15,817 nucleotides of DNA from assembly GCA_964448645.1 (NCBI GenBank), contig CAYUZY010000039.1, positions 1-15,817 of the forward strand. Direction: 5' to 3'. Each line of letters begins with the position of its first letter. Positions within the stretch are counted from its first letter, which is position 1. The stretch is from GCA-2719315 sp964448645 (GTDB taxonomy: Bacteria; Bacteroidota; Bacteroidia; Flavobacteriales; Flavobacteriaceae). The notes below the pieces were generated by a model, which worked only from the letters and a program-made list of their open reading frames with translations, was not told the origin of the DNA and did not search any database. Positions 7,310 through 15,162 of the stretch are shown one piece after another. The position numbers and the translations under genes are program-made.

Positions 7310-9306
7310 TAAAAAAGCGAATCTAAAATTGAAGTGTTTACATTTTCAGGAATTGTAACTTTTAATTTTGGAGTTTTTTTCATTTCTTTATTTATAGCAA
7401 GAAGTGCATTAGCATTTTTAGCCCAACTTCTCCTAGCGATTCCATTATTTACATCAAAAAATATCATGTTTTTAATACGTTTATTACAAAGATCACTTCC
7501 ATCAAGAAACATTCCAAAACCCCCATTAAGAACTTCTCCCCATCCTACTCCACCACCATTATGAATAGAAACCCATGATGCTCCTCGAAAGCTATCACCA
7601 ATGACATTATGGATAGCCATATCTGCAGTAAATTTACTGCCGTCATAAATATTAGATGTTTCTCTATAAGGAGAATCAGTTCCGCCAACATCATGATGAT
7701 CTCTCCCTAAAACTATATTTCCAATTTTTCCTGATGCAATAGCTCTATTAAAAGCTAATGCTATTTTTATTCTACCTTCAGCATTTGCATATAATATCCT
7801 AGCTTTTGATCCTACTACCAAATTATTACTATTGGCATTTTTTATCCAGTTTATATTATCATCAAGTTGAGTTTGGATTTCTTTCAAAGCATTTTTTCTA
7901 ATATTAAGTAAAATTTTTTCCGCAATTTTATCAGTAAGTTTTAAATCCTCTGATTTTCCAGAGGTACAAATCCATCTAAAAGGGCCAAAACCATAGTCAA
8001 AACATAATGGCCCTAAGATATCTTGAACATAAGAAGGGTAGCAAAAATCGCTTTTATCTTTATTCATAACATCTCCGCCTGCCCTTGATGCTTCTAATAA
8101 AAAAGCATTCCCATAATCAAAAAAATAAGTTCCTTTTTCTGTATGAGCTCTTATCACTTTAGCGTGTCTTCTTAGTGATTCTTGAACTTTTTGTTTAAAC
8201 TTTTTTGGATTATCTTTTAACATGATATTTCCTTCTTCATATGAAATCCCTACAGGGTAATAGCCACCTGACCATGGATTATGAAGAGATGTCTGGTCTG
8301 ACCCAATTGTTACATCAATCTTTTCTATCAGAAATTTTTCCCATACATCAACAACATTTCCAATATAAGCTATTGATACGGTTGTTTTTTTTGATTTAGC
8401 TTTTTTTACAAATAAAACCAAATCTTTTATATTTGAAATAAGGATATCAACCCAACCTTGGTCATATCTTTTTTGTGCTGCTAGAATATTTACCTCGGCT
8501 GTTATAGATATACATCCAACTATATTACCAGCCTTTGGTTGAGCTCCACTCATTCCTCCTAACCCTGATGTTAAAAAAACTTTACCTTTTGTCGTTTCAC
8601 CTTTTTTTAAAATATTTCTAAAAGCATTCATCAATGTTATAGTTGTTCCGTGAACAATTCCTTGAGGACCAATATACATAAAGGATCCTGCAGTCATTTG
8701 TCCATATTGAGTAACTCCTAATGCATTATATTTTTCCCAATCATCAGGTTTAGAATAATTAGGGATCATAATGCCATTAGAGATAACTACTCTAGGAGCT
8801 CTTTTTGATGATGGAAACAAACCCATTGGGTGACCTGAATAAAGGTGAAGGGTTTGTTTATCATCCATTGTTGCTAAATATTTCATGGTTAATAGATACT
8901 GAGCCCAATTTTGAAATACAGCACCGTTCCCTCCATATGTTATTAATTCATCTGGATGCTGGGCTATATTTGGATCCAAATTATTTTGAATCATCATCAT
9001 TATTCCTGCAGCTTCTTTAATTTTAGCAGGGTACTCATCTATAGGTCTAGCATAAATTTGATAATCTGGCTTGAAACGTAACATATATATTCTTCCATAA
9101 TTAGCAAGCTCTAATTTAAATTCTTCAGCAAGTTCTTTATGCCAAATTTTTGGAAAATATCTTAGAGCATTACTAATAGCTAATTTTTTTTCTTTTAACG
9201 ATAAAATATTTTTTCTTTTTGGAGCTCTGTTAATGGAAGAGTCATAAGTTTTTTTGGAAGGTAACTTTTTTGGAATGCCTTGAATAATAATATTCTTAAA
9301 GTTCAT
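7309..9306 (-). CDS. hutU: Urocanate hydratase, long form
   Basis: Second step of histidine degradation: adds water to urocanate to give 4-imidazolone-5-propionate, with a tightly bound NAD+ acting as electrophile. The 665-residue protein shows the family blocks YGGNGAVFQNW (124-134), the run VTQYGQMTAGS...GPQGIVHGT (198-221), the glycine-rich LTSGLGGMSGAQPKA (245-259), the later FDYGNAFLLEA, GFGPFRWICTSG and RDHHDVGGTDSPYRET, and near the end IHNGGGVGWGE. It is about 100 residues longer than the Pseudomonas-type enzyme (roughly 555) and is closer in length and in the FRWICTSG motif to the animal/Bacteroidota long form. The ATG overlaps the TGA of hutH by four bases (ATGA). Confidence 0.96.
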   Translation of the reverse strand: MNFKNIIIQGIPKKLPSKKTYDSSINRAPKRKNILSLKEKKLAISNALRYFPKIWHKELAEEFKLELANYGRIYMLRFKPDYQIYARPIDEYPAKIKEAAGIMMMIQNNLDPNIAQHPDELITYGGNGAVFQNWAQYLLTMKYLATMDDKQTLHLYSGHPMGLFPSSKRAPRVVISNGIMIPNYSKPDDWEKYNALGVTQYGQMTAGSFMYIGPQGIVHGTTITLMNAFRNILKKGETTKGKVFLTSGLGGMSGAQPKAGNIVGCISITAEVNILAAQKRYDQGWVDILISNIKDLVLFVKKAKSKKTTVSIAYIGNVVDVWEKFLIEKIDVTIGSDQTSLHNPWSGGYYPVGISYEEGNIMLKDNPKKFKQKVQESLRRHAKVIRAHTEKGTYFFDYGNAFLLEASRAGGDVMNKDKSDFCYPSYVQDILGPLCFDYGFGPFRWICTSGKSEDLKLTDKIAEKILLNIRKNALKEIQTQLDDNINWIKNANSNNLVVGSKARILYANAEGRIKIALAFNRAIASGKIGNIVLGRDHHDVGGTDSPYRETSNIYDGSKFTADMAIHNVIGDSFRGASWVSIHNGGGVGWGEVLNGGFGMFLDGSDLCNKRIKNMIFFDVNNGIARRSWAKNANALLAINKEMKKTPKLKVTIPENVNTSILDSLF

Positions 9307-10802
9307 AAATTTACACTTGTTTTAATCAATTTATTTTTAACTAATTCTATTATTTTTTCAATATCATAATTTAAAAGTCTATCTGAATCTAACTTTTTAA
9401 CATGTTTTCTAATTAATGATAAGCTAGATTCAATTATTGGAGAAAAACTATTTGGTCGACGAAACTCTAAAGCTTGGGAAGCATTTAATAATTCTAGAGC
9501 AATGATTTTTTCAATATTATTAATTACCTGTAAGAGTTTTGTCGCAGAAATACTACCCATAGAAACATGATCTTCTTGTCCCATTCCTGTTGGAATACTA
9601 TCAGATGATACAGGAAAACATAAAGACTTATTTTCTGAAACTAATGCCGCTGTAGTATATTGAGTAACCATTAAACCTGAATTTAGACCTGGTTTTTCAC
9701 AAAGCATTGATGGAAGACCGTGAAGACCTTCTAAAAGTAAATAAATGCGTCTATCAGAAATATTCCCTATTTCAGAAACTGCTATTGTTAGATAGTCTAT
9801 TGCTAAAGCTAAAGGTTGCCCATGAAAATTACCTCCTGAAATTGAGGAGCCATCTTCTAAAATTACAGGATTATCAGTAACAGAATTAATTTCAATTTGA
9901 ACTAATTCTTTAAGATGATTTAACGCATTTCTTGATGCGCCATGTACTTGGGGAACACATCTAATTGAATAAGGGTCTTGAATACGTTCACAATTTACGT
10001 GAGATTGAGTATTTTCTGAGTTTTTAAGTATCATAAGCATTCGCTCTGCAACTTTTTTAGACCCATTATAGGGTCTTAAATCGTGAAGTTCTTTTTTAAA
10101 GGGGGCAATGCTTCCCTGGAATCCTTCGAGAGTCATTGCAGCAGCTAAATCAGCTAAATCGAAAATATAATCAAGTTTTGAAAGACCTTGAATTGTATGG
10201 GCTAATATAAATTGAGTTCCATTAATTAATGCTAATCCTTCTTTCGCTTCTAATTTAAAAGGCTCTAGGCGATGTTCTTTTAATATTAAGGCAGCGGAAA
10301 CTTTCTTTTTCCCTTTCCAGAAAGACCCCATACCAATTAGTGGTAAGAACAAGTGGGATAAAGGAGCTAAATCTCCAGAAGCCCCAACAGACCCTTGTTT
10401 TGGAACTACAGGGGTTAAATCATTTTTCAAAAAATAAATTAGGCGCTCAATAATTTCTAAACGAATTCCTGAATACCCTTTTGATAATGAAATTATCTTA
10501 CAAAGGATCATTATTTTTGAAATAATGGGATCTATTGGGTCTCCGACTCCAACAGCATGACTTAAAAGAAGGTTTTCTTGCAAAAGCTCAATTTCTTCGA
10601 TAGAAATTTTTTTTGTGCATAATGGTCCAAACCCTGTATTTATTCCATAAACAGCTTTTTTTTCATTAGATAATCTTTTTACAAGATTATAGCATTTAGT
10701 TATTTTTGATTCTGTGGTTTCACTTAATGAAATTTTATCAGGATTTTCAATAAGAGATATTACATCATTAAATGATAAGTCGTTTCTTTCAATTATAGAC
10801 AT
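9303..10802 (-). CDS. hutH: Histidine ammonia-lyase
   Basis: First step of histidine degradation: removes ammonia from L-histidine to give trans-urocanate, using the self-made MIO electrophile. The 499-residue protein contains the MIO tripeptide A141-S142-G143 within GSVGASGDLAPLSH and the catalytic Tyr in YGINTGFG (Y52). NGTQFILAH, NFHGQPLA, and the ALEFRRPN segment near the C-terminus are further family marks. It is the first gene of a four-gene operon in pathway order (H-U-I-G), joined by 4-, 1- and 17-base overlaps. The 86-base gap upstream is shared with the divergent barrel operon. No hutC, hutP or other regulator gene lies in the window. Confidence 0.97.
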   Translation of the reverse strand: MSIIERNDLSFNDVISLIENPDKISLSETTESKITKCYNLVKRLSNEKKAVYGINTGFGPLCTKKISIEEIELLQENLLLSHAVGVGDPIDPIISKIMILCKIISLSKGYSGIRLEIIERLIYFLKNDLTPVVPKQGSVGASGDLAPLSHLFLPLIGMGSFWKGKKKVSAALILKEHRLEPFKLEAKEGLALINGTQFILAHTIQGLSKLDYIFDLADLAAAMTLEGFQGSIAPFKKELHDLRPYNGSKKVAERMLMILKNSENTQSHVNCERIQDPYSIRCVPQVHGASRNALNHLKELVQIEINSVTDNPVILEDGSSISGGNFHGQPLALAIDYLTIAVSEIGNISDRRIYLLLEGLHGLPSMLCEKPGLNSGLMVTQYTTAALVSENKSLCFPVSSDSIPTGMGQEDHVSMGSISATKLLQVINNIEKIIALELLNASQALEFRRPNSFSPIIESSLSLIRKHVKKLDSDRLLNYDIEKIIELVKNKLIKTSVNL

Positions 10803-10888
10803 AGATACAATTTACATTTTTTTACACAAAAAGAATATTAATAATAATCTAAACTAATTATTTTATAATTTGCATATATCAACTGTTT
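10803..10888. promoter_or_regulatory. Divergent intergenic region between hutH and the barrel operon
   Basis: These 86 bases must hold the promoters of both operons. On the minus strand TCTTTTTG (10827-10834) is a one-mismatch TAnnTTTG box for hutH, leaving a leader of about 20 nt. On the plus strand TATAATTTG (10864-10872) resembles the box with one extra base and would serve the barrel operon. Neither has a clear TTG -33 element, so both are tentative. No convincing inverted repeat that could be an operator was found. Confidence 0.35.
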
Positions 10889-12007
10889 ATGAAAAAATTC
10901 AACTTATTATTATTGTTATTTTCTTCATTTGTTTATTCGCAATTTGATGTGGATGGACAATTAAATTTTCAAGGTAATATAGGTTTAGATGATGACAAAG
11001 TTCTATTTGGTGGAATAAGATATTTACCAGAGTTAAATTATGAATCAGAACTAGATAGCTTAAAATCATTTACAGTTCAATTGGCAGGAAATATATCAGC
11101 TTCAAGATTTTTCAATAGCCAAAATAATTCAGATCAAAAATTTGATTTTTCTCCATACAGAATTTGGGCTAGATACATATCTAAACAAACTGAATTTAGA
11201 TTAGGTCTTCAAAAAATTGATTTTGGATCAGCTATGTTGTTAAGACCCTTACAATGGTTTAATGAGATTGACCCTAGAGACCCATTAAGACTTACAAATG
11301 GAGTTTATGGAATCCTTTTTAGGCAATATTTTAAAAACAACTCAAATATTTGGCTTTGGGGTTTATATGGAAATGAAAAAACAAGGGGTTTTGATATTTT
11401 ACCATCAGTTGAAAATAACCCTGAATATGGATTTAGATATCAAAGAATAATTTCAAATGGTGAAATAGGATTTTCATATCATAATAGAATTGTTGGTCAA
11501 GATTATCAAAAGATTATTAATCCATACCTGGAAAACGCTGAATCTAGATTTGGATTTGATGCTAAATGGGATTTAGGAATAGGTCTTTGGGTTGAATCTA
11601 CTTATGTTAATAAAAAAAAAAAAATTGGAGATTTTTCTAAACAATTTCTATTAACACTTGGGTCTGATTATACTTTTGGAATAGGAAACGGATTAAATAT
11701 AATTGCTGAGCACCTTATTAGTGGATATGGAAAGAATAATATTTTTAGACTGGAAAAAACACAATATTCAGCAATAAATGCTTCCTACCCATTAAATCTT
11801 TCTCAAAGTTTTAGTTTTTTGTATTACCATCAATGGCAATCAGGAAATAATACTTTTTTAATGAATTATCAATATCAATTTGATAAGTTTGTGGGCTATT
11901 TATTGGGGTATTATAACCCGAAGACACAAGTGGGGATACAACAAAATGAAATAATAAATACATTTGCTGGACCTGGAATACAATTATTAATTGTTTTTAA
12001 TCACTAA
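10889..12007 (+). CDS. Predicted outer-membrane beta-barrel protein, first gene of an ABC/LolA-like operon
   Basis: A 372-residue exported protein with signal peptide MKKFNLLLLLFSSFVYS, cleaved before Q18. The mature part alternates short amphipathic strands rich in Tyr, Phe and Trp with polar turns (RIWARYI, TEFRLGLQKIDFG, NIWLWGLYGNE, GIGLWVESTYV, QWQSGNNTFLMNYQYQF, FVGYLLGYYNP) and ends with the strand IQLLIVFNH. This is the pattern of an outer-membrane porin-like barrel. A striking block at residues 119-145 contains FNEIDPRDPLRLTNG and looks conserved, perhaps an inward loop or plug. A run of 13 A (11612-11624) encodes KKKK at 242-245. The next gene, the ABC ATPase, starts two bases after the stop, so the barrel is probably the outer-membrane part of the same transport system. 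I do not recognise a named family. Confidence 0.8.
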   Translation: MKKFNLLLLLFSSFVYSQFDVDGQLNFQGNIGLDDDKVLFGGIRYLPELNYESELDSLKSFTVQLAGNISASRFFNSQNNSDQKFDFSPYRIWARYISKQTEFRLGLQKIDFGSAMLLRPLQWFNEIDPRDPLRLTNGVYGILFRQYFKNNSNIWLWGLYGNEKTRGFDILPSVENNPEYGFRYQRIISNGEIGFSYHNRIVGQDYQKIINPYLENAESRFGFDAKWDLGIGLWVESTYVNKKKKIGDFSKQFLLTLGSDYTFGIGNGLNIIAEHLISGYGKNNIFRLEKTQYSAINASYPLNLSQSFSFLYYHQWQSGNNTFLMNYQYQFDKFVGYLLGYYNPKTQVGIQQNEIINTFAGPGIQLLIVFNH

Positions 12008-12009
12008 TC

Positions 12010-12708
12010 ATGAAAATAAATCCAATAATTAAGATTAATCAAATGAGTAAGGGATATCCTATAGCAGGGAAAACTTTTATGGCTTTAAAAGACTTAACCA
12101 TTTCATTTAAAGAAGGAGAATTTGCAGGAATTGTTGGGCCAAGTGGATCTGGGAAGACAACTCTTTTAAACATAATAGGCTCTTTGGACAAGCCTACTGA
12201 AGGACAGGCAATTGTTCTTGATCAAAACATATCAGATTTAACTCATAGACAAGCAGCGTATTTAAGAAATATAAATATTGGATTTATTTTTCAAGTTTTT
12301 AATCTACTACCAGTTTATACAGTTTACGAAAATGTTGAATTTGCATTATTGTTACAAAATTATAGTAGTCAAGAGAGAAAGAAAGCCGTAATGGAATCTT
12401 TAGATTGGGTTGGACTTACAAGTCATGCAAATAAAAAACCTGATAAATTATCTGGAGGAGAAAGCCAAAGAGTTGCTATAGCTAGAGCAATGGTAAAAAG
12501 ACCTAAAATACTTTTGGCTGATGAGCCTACTGCAAACCTCGATTCTGAAAATGCTCATGAGATATTATCAACAATGAAAAAGCTTAATAAGGAATTAAAA
12601 ACAACATTTTTATTTTCTACTCATGATGAAAAGGTAATGGGTTATTTAAATAGAACTATCCATTTAAAGGATGGAAAGATAGAGAAGGATATTTTAAAAA
12701 AGAAGTAA
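12010..12708 (+). CDS. ABC transporter ATP-binding protein, LolD/MacB type
   Basis: A 232-residue cytoplasmic ATPase driving the two permeases encoded next. Complete motifs: Walker A GPSGSGKTT (43-51), Q-loop Q95 in FIFQVFNLLP, signature LSGGESQR (147-154), Walker B ILLADEP (167-173) with D-loop ANLDSE, and H205 in FSTHD. The FQxFNLLP stretch and overall length place it in the LolD/MacB/FtsE family, whose members work with FtsX-type permeases that transmit force to the periplasm rather than forming an ordinary channel. It follows the barrel gene by two bases and precedes the first permease by two bases. It could be called LolD-like, but whether it handles lipoproteins is not shown by the sequence. 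Confidence 0.95.
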   Translation: MKINPIIKINQMSKGYPIAGKTFMALKDLTISFKEGEFAGIVGPSGSGKTTLLNIIGSLDKPTEGQAIVLDQNISDLTHRQAAYLRNINIGFIFQVFNLLPVYTVYENVEFALLLQNYSSQERKKAVMESLDWVGLTSHANKKPDKLSGGESQRVAIARAMVKRPKILLADEPTANLDSENAHEILSTMKKLNKELKTTFLFSTHDEKVMGYLNRTIHLKDGKIEKDILKKK

Positions 12709-12710
12709 AG

Positions 12711-13865
12711 ATGAAACTCGCATTTATACTCTCAATTAAAAATATTTTTGGAGCAAGATTAAGAACTTTTCTTAATGTTTTTGTTTTATCTTTTTCTTTT
12801 GTTGTAATAATTGGCCTTAAAGGAGTTATGGATGGCTGGGATGATCAAGCTAGAAGGGATTCTATAAATTGGCAATTTGGACAAGGACAGTTAATTCATG
12901 AGGATTATGACCCATTAGATTCTTTTACGATATTGGATGGTAAAGGACCTATTCCTGAGAATATTTCTGGACTTACTCCAATTTTGGTACATCAAGCTTC
13001 AATTTATCCTCAAGGAAGAATGTTAGGTACTACCATTAAAGGGATTGAACTATCCCAAAAAAGTGTTTTATTACCTACTAAGGCGCTTATAAATTCAAAA
13101 TATAATTATCCAGTTATCATTGGAAAGAGAATGGCTGAATCTTCAAAACTATCTATTGGCGATGAAGTTTTAATTAGATGGAGAGATAAAAATGGCACTT
13201 ATGATGCAAACCGAATTACAGTTGTAGATATTTTTGACTCTAACGTTCCTGCCATAGATTCAGGTCAAATTTGGATGTCAATTGAAACTTTATGGGAGAT
13301 CACAGGATTAAATAATCAAGCTTCATTTTTTATAGCAGATAAAAACTATAAGCATAAACCTATAAAATTTTGGAAATTTAACTCACAAGAAGAGTTGTTA
13401 AAACCAATTTCTGATTTGGTTGCTCAAAAAAATGGTTCACAATCAGTAATTTATTTTTTATTACTTACTATTGCGTTATTAGCAATTTTTGACACACAAG
13501 TTTTATCCGTTTTTAGACGCCAGAGTGAAATAGGGACCTATATTGCACTAGGGATGACTCGTCAAAAGGTTATAGGAATTTTTACTTTTGAAGGGAGTTT
13601 ATACAGTTTTCTTGCACTAATACTTGCTACTATATATGGTTTTCCACTTTTGGCATGGTTTGCTGAAGTTGGTTTTGCAGTCCCTCCTGCTGATCAAAAA
13701 ATGGGAATCCCTATATCCGATACTATATTTCCAATTTTTGGCTTAAAGTTAGTTTTCGGCACTATTTTTCTTGTCTTATTTGCTTCAACAATAGTGAGCT
13801 TTCTTCCAACCAGAAAAATATCTAAACTTGATCCTATATTAGCTCTTAAAGGAAAGAAACAATGA
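12711..13865 (+). CDS. FtsX/LolC-type ABC permease, first subunit
   Basis: A 384-residue inner-membrane permease. The first membrane segment is at about residues 17-37 (FLNVFVLSFSFVVIIGL), followed by a periplasmic MacB-like domain to about residue 235. Three C-terminal segments follow, at about 245-265, 285-312 and 340-366. The cytoplasmic coupling region RRQSEIGTYIALGMTRQKV is diagnostic of FtsX-domain permeases. The tail LDPILALKGK matches the usual C-terminus of the family. The stop overlaps the next permease by four bases (ATGA), consistent with fixed stoichiometry of two different subunits as in LolC/LolE. Compared with its partner it has a shorter periplasmic domain. The specific role is inferred from context only. 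Confidence 0.92.
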   Translation: MKLAFILSIKNIFGARLRTFLNVFVLSFSFVVIIGLKGVMDGWDDQARRDSINWQFGQGQLIHEDYDPLDSFTILDGKGPIPENISGLTPILVHQASIYPQGRMLGTTIKGIELSQKSVLLPTKALINSKYNYPVIIGKRMAESSKLSIGDEVLIRWRDKNGTYDANRITVVDIFDSNVPAIDSGQIWMSIETLWEITGLNNQASFFIADKNYKHKPIKFWKFNSQEELLKPISDLVAQKNGSQSVIYFLLLTIALLAIFDTQVLSVFRRQSEIGTYIALGMTRQKVIGIFTFEGSLYSFLALILATIYGFPLLAWFAEVGFAVPPADQKMGIPISDTIFPIFGLKLVFGTIFLVLFASTIVSFLPTRKISKLDPILALKGKKQ

Positions 13866-15136
13866 TAAAATTTTTGATTAAAGGAATATTAAGAGATCCC
13901 AGTAAAAGTATTATACCAATTTCTGTTATCACTATAGGTGTTATGGTAACTGTTCTTGTTTCAGGGTTGGTTAAAGGTATATTATCAGATGTTGTAAATA
14001 AAAATGCAAATTTAGATACGGGTCATTTAAAAATAATGACAAAACCTTATGCTGAAAATAAAGATCAACTTCCAAATGATTTAGCAATATTAGATTTATC
14101 AATTTTGAAAGAGTCTTTAGAATTAAATTATCCAAATGTTGATTGGGCTCCAAGAATAAAATTTGCAGGGATAATTGATGTTCCTGATAAAAATGGAGAA
14201 ACTAAAATTCAGGGGCCAACTTTAGGTTTAGCATATTCAATTCTTAATAAAGAAAGTAAAGAACTTAAAAGGCTAGGAATAGAAAATTCTTTAATAAAAG
14301 GGGAAATACCTAAGTCAGAAAGTCAAGTTTTGATCAGTGATGAATTTGCAAATAAGTTGGGTTTAAGTTTAGGAGATGAAATAACATTTTTTGGTTCTAC
14401 AATGGAGGGGAGTATGGTTTTTGAAAAGGTTATAATGTCTGGTACTATAAGATTTGGCACACCTCTTTTAGATAAAGGAAGTTTTATCATGGATTTATCA
14501 TATGCCCAAAAAATATTAGATATGGAAGATGGTGCAGGGGAGTTATTAGGCTTTTTAGATAATGAAATATATAACCCTATAAGGGCTGAAGAAATTAAAA
14601 AAGATTTTAATAAAAAAAACATAAATAATTTAGATGAATATGCGCCTATAATGTTAACATTAAGGGATCAAAATGATCTTGCTCCAACATTAGATTTAAT
14701 GGATTTGATTACAGGCATTTTTATTATAGTTTTTGTTTTAGCCATGTCTTTAGTCTTATGGAATACTGGATTAATGGGAGGACTTAGAAGATATAATGAA
14801 TTTGGAATTCGCCTTGCCCTTGGAGAATCTAAACCTAAAGTTTATAAATTTTTACTTATTGAATCATTAATAATAGGAACGATTGGTTCATTTATAGGAA
14901 CGATTTTAGGAGTTTGCTTTTGTTATTATTTTCAAGAGGTAGGAATTGATTTTAGTGATGAACTTGCAGGAACATCAATAGTAATGCCATCAATTATGAG
15001 AGCTCACATTTCTATTGATTTATTTTTCATTGGATTTATTCCAGGTCTTATTTCTATGTTTTTAGGAACAGCCCTTTCAGGAAGAGGAATTTTTAAAAGA
15101 GAAACAGCAAGATTATTTAAAGAATTAGAGGTTTAA
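13862..15136 (+). CDS. FtsX/LolE-type ABC permease, second subunit
   Basis: A 424-residue inner-membrane permease. Its first membrane segment is at about residues 16-38 (IPISVITIGVMVTVLVSGLV), followed by a large periplasmic domain (about 40-275) and three C-terminal segments at about 284-306, 330-355 and 387-408. The loop RRYNEFGIRLALGESKPKV is the FtsX coupling motif, equivalent to RRQSEIGTYIALG in its partner. The protein ends with ETARLFKELEV. It is clearly different in sequence from the preceding permease, so the complex is most likely a heterodimer with two copies of the ATPase. It begins within the stop of the preceding gene and is followed after 26 bases by the LolA-like gene, which fits a LolCDE-like extractor handing cargo to a periplasmic carrier. 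Confidence 0.92.
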   Translation: MIKFLIKGILRDPSKSIIPISVITIGVMVTVLVSGLVKGILSDVVNKNANLDTGHLKIMTKPYAENKDQLPNDLAILDLSILKESLELNYPNVDWAPRIKFAGIIDVPDKNGETKIQGPTLGLAYSILNKESKELKRLGIENSLIKGEIPKSESQVLISDEFANKLGLSLGDEITFFGSTMEGSMVFEKVIMSGTIRFGTPLLDKGSFIMDLSYAQKILDMEDGAGELLGFLDNEIYNPIRAEEIKKDFNKKNINNLDEYAPIMLTLRDQNDLAPTLDLMDLITGIFIIVFVLAMSLVLWNTGLMGGLRRYNEFGIRLALGESKPKVYKFLLIESLIIGTIGSFIGTILGVCFCYYFQEVGIDFSDELAGTSIVMPSIMRAHISIDLFFIGFIPGLISMFLGTALSGRGIFKRETARLFKELEV

Positions 15137-15162
15137 AATATTAATATCAAAAAATTTCAAAT

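Noticed and set aside
7334..7564. Plus-strand open frame antisense to the end of hutU, with a Pro-rich tail
   Set aside because: The Pro run is the reverse complement of the conserved Gly-rich HutU motif; no start signal of its own.
8991..9003. ATC/CAT triplet run as a microsatellite
   Set aside because: It simply encodes the MMM of the conserved GIMMMIQ segment of urocanate hydratase.
14323..14622. Minus-strand open frame of 99 residues inside the second permease
   Set aside because: Antisense shadow of the periplasmic domain; no promoter box or coding pattern of its own.
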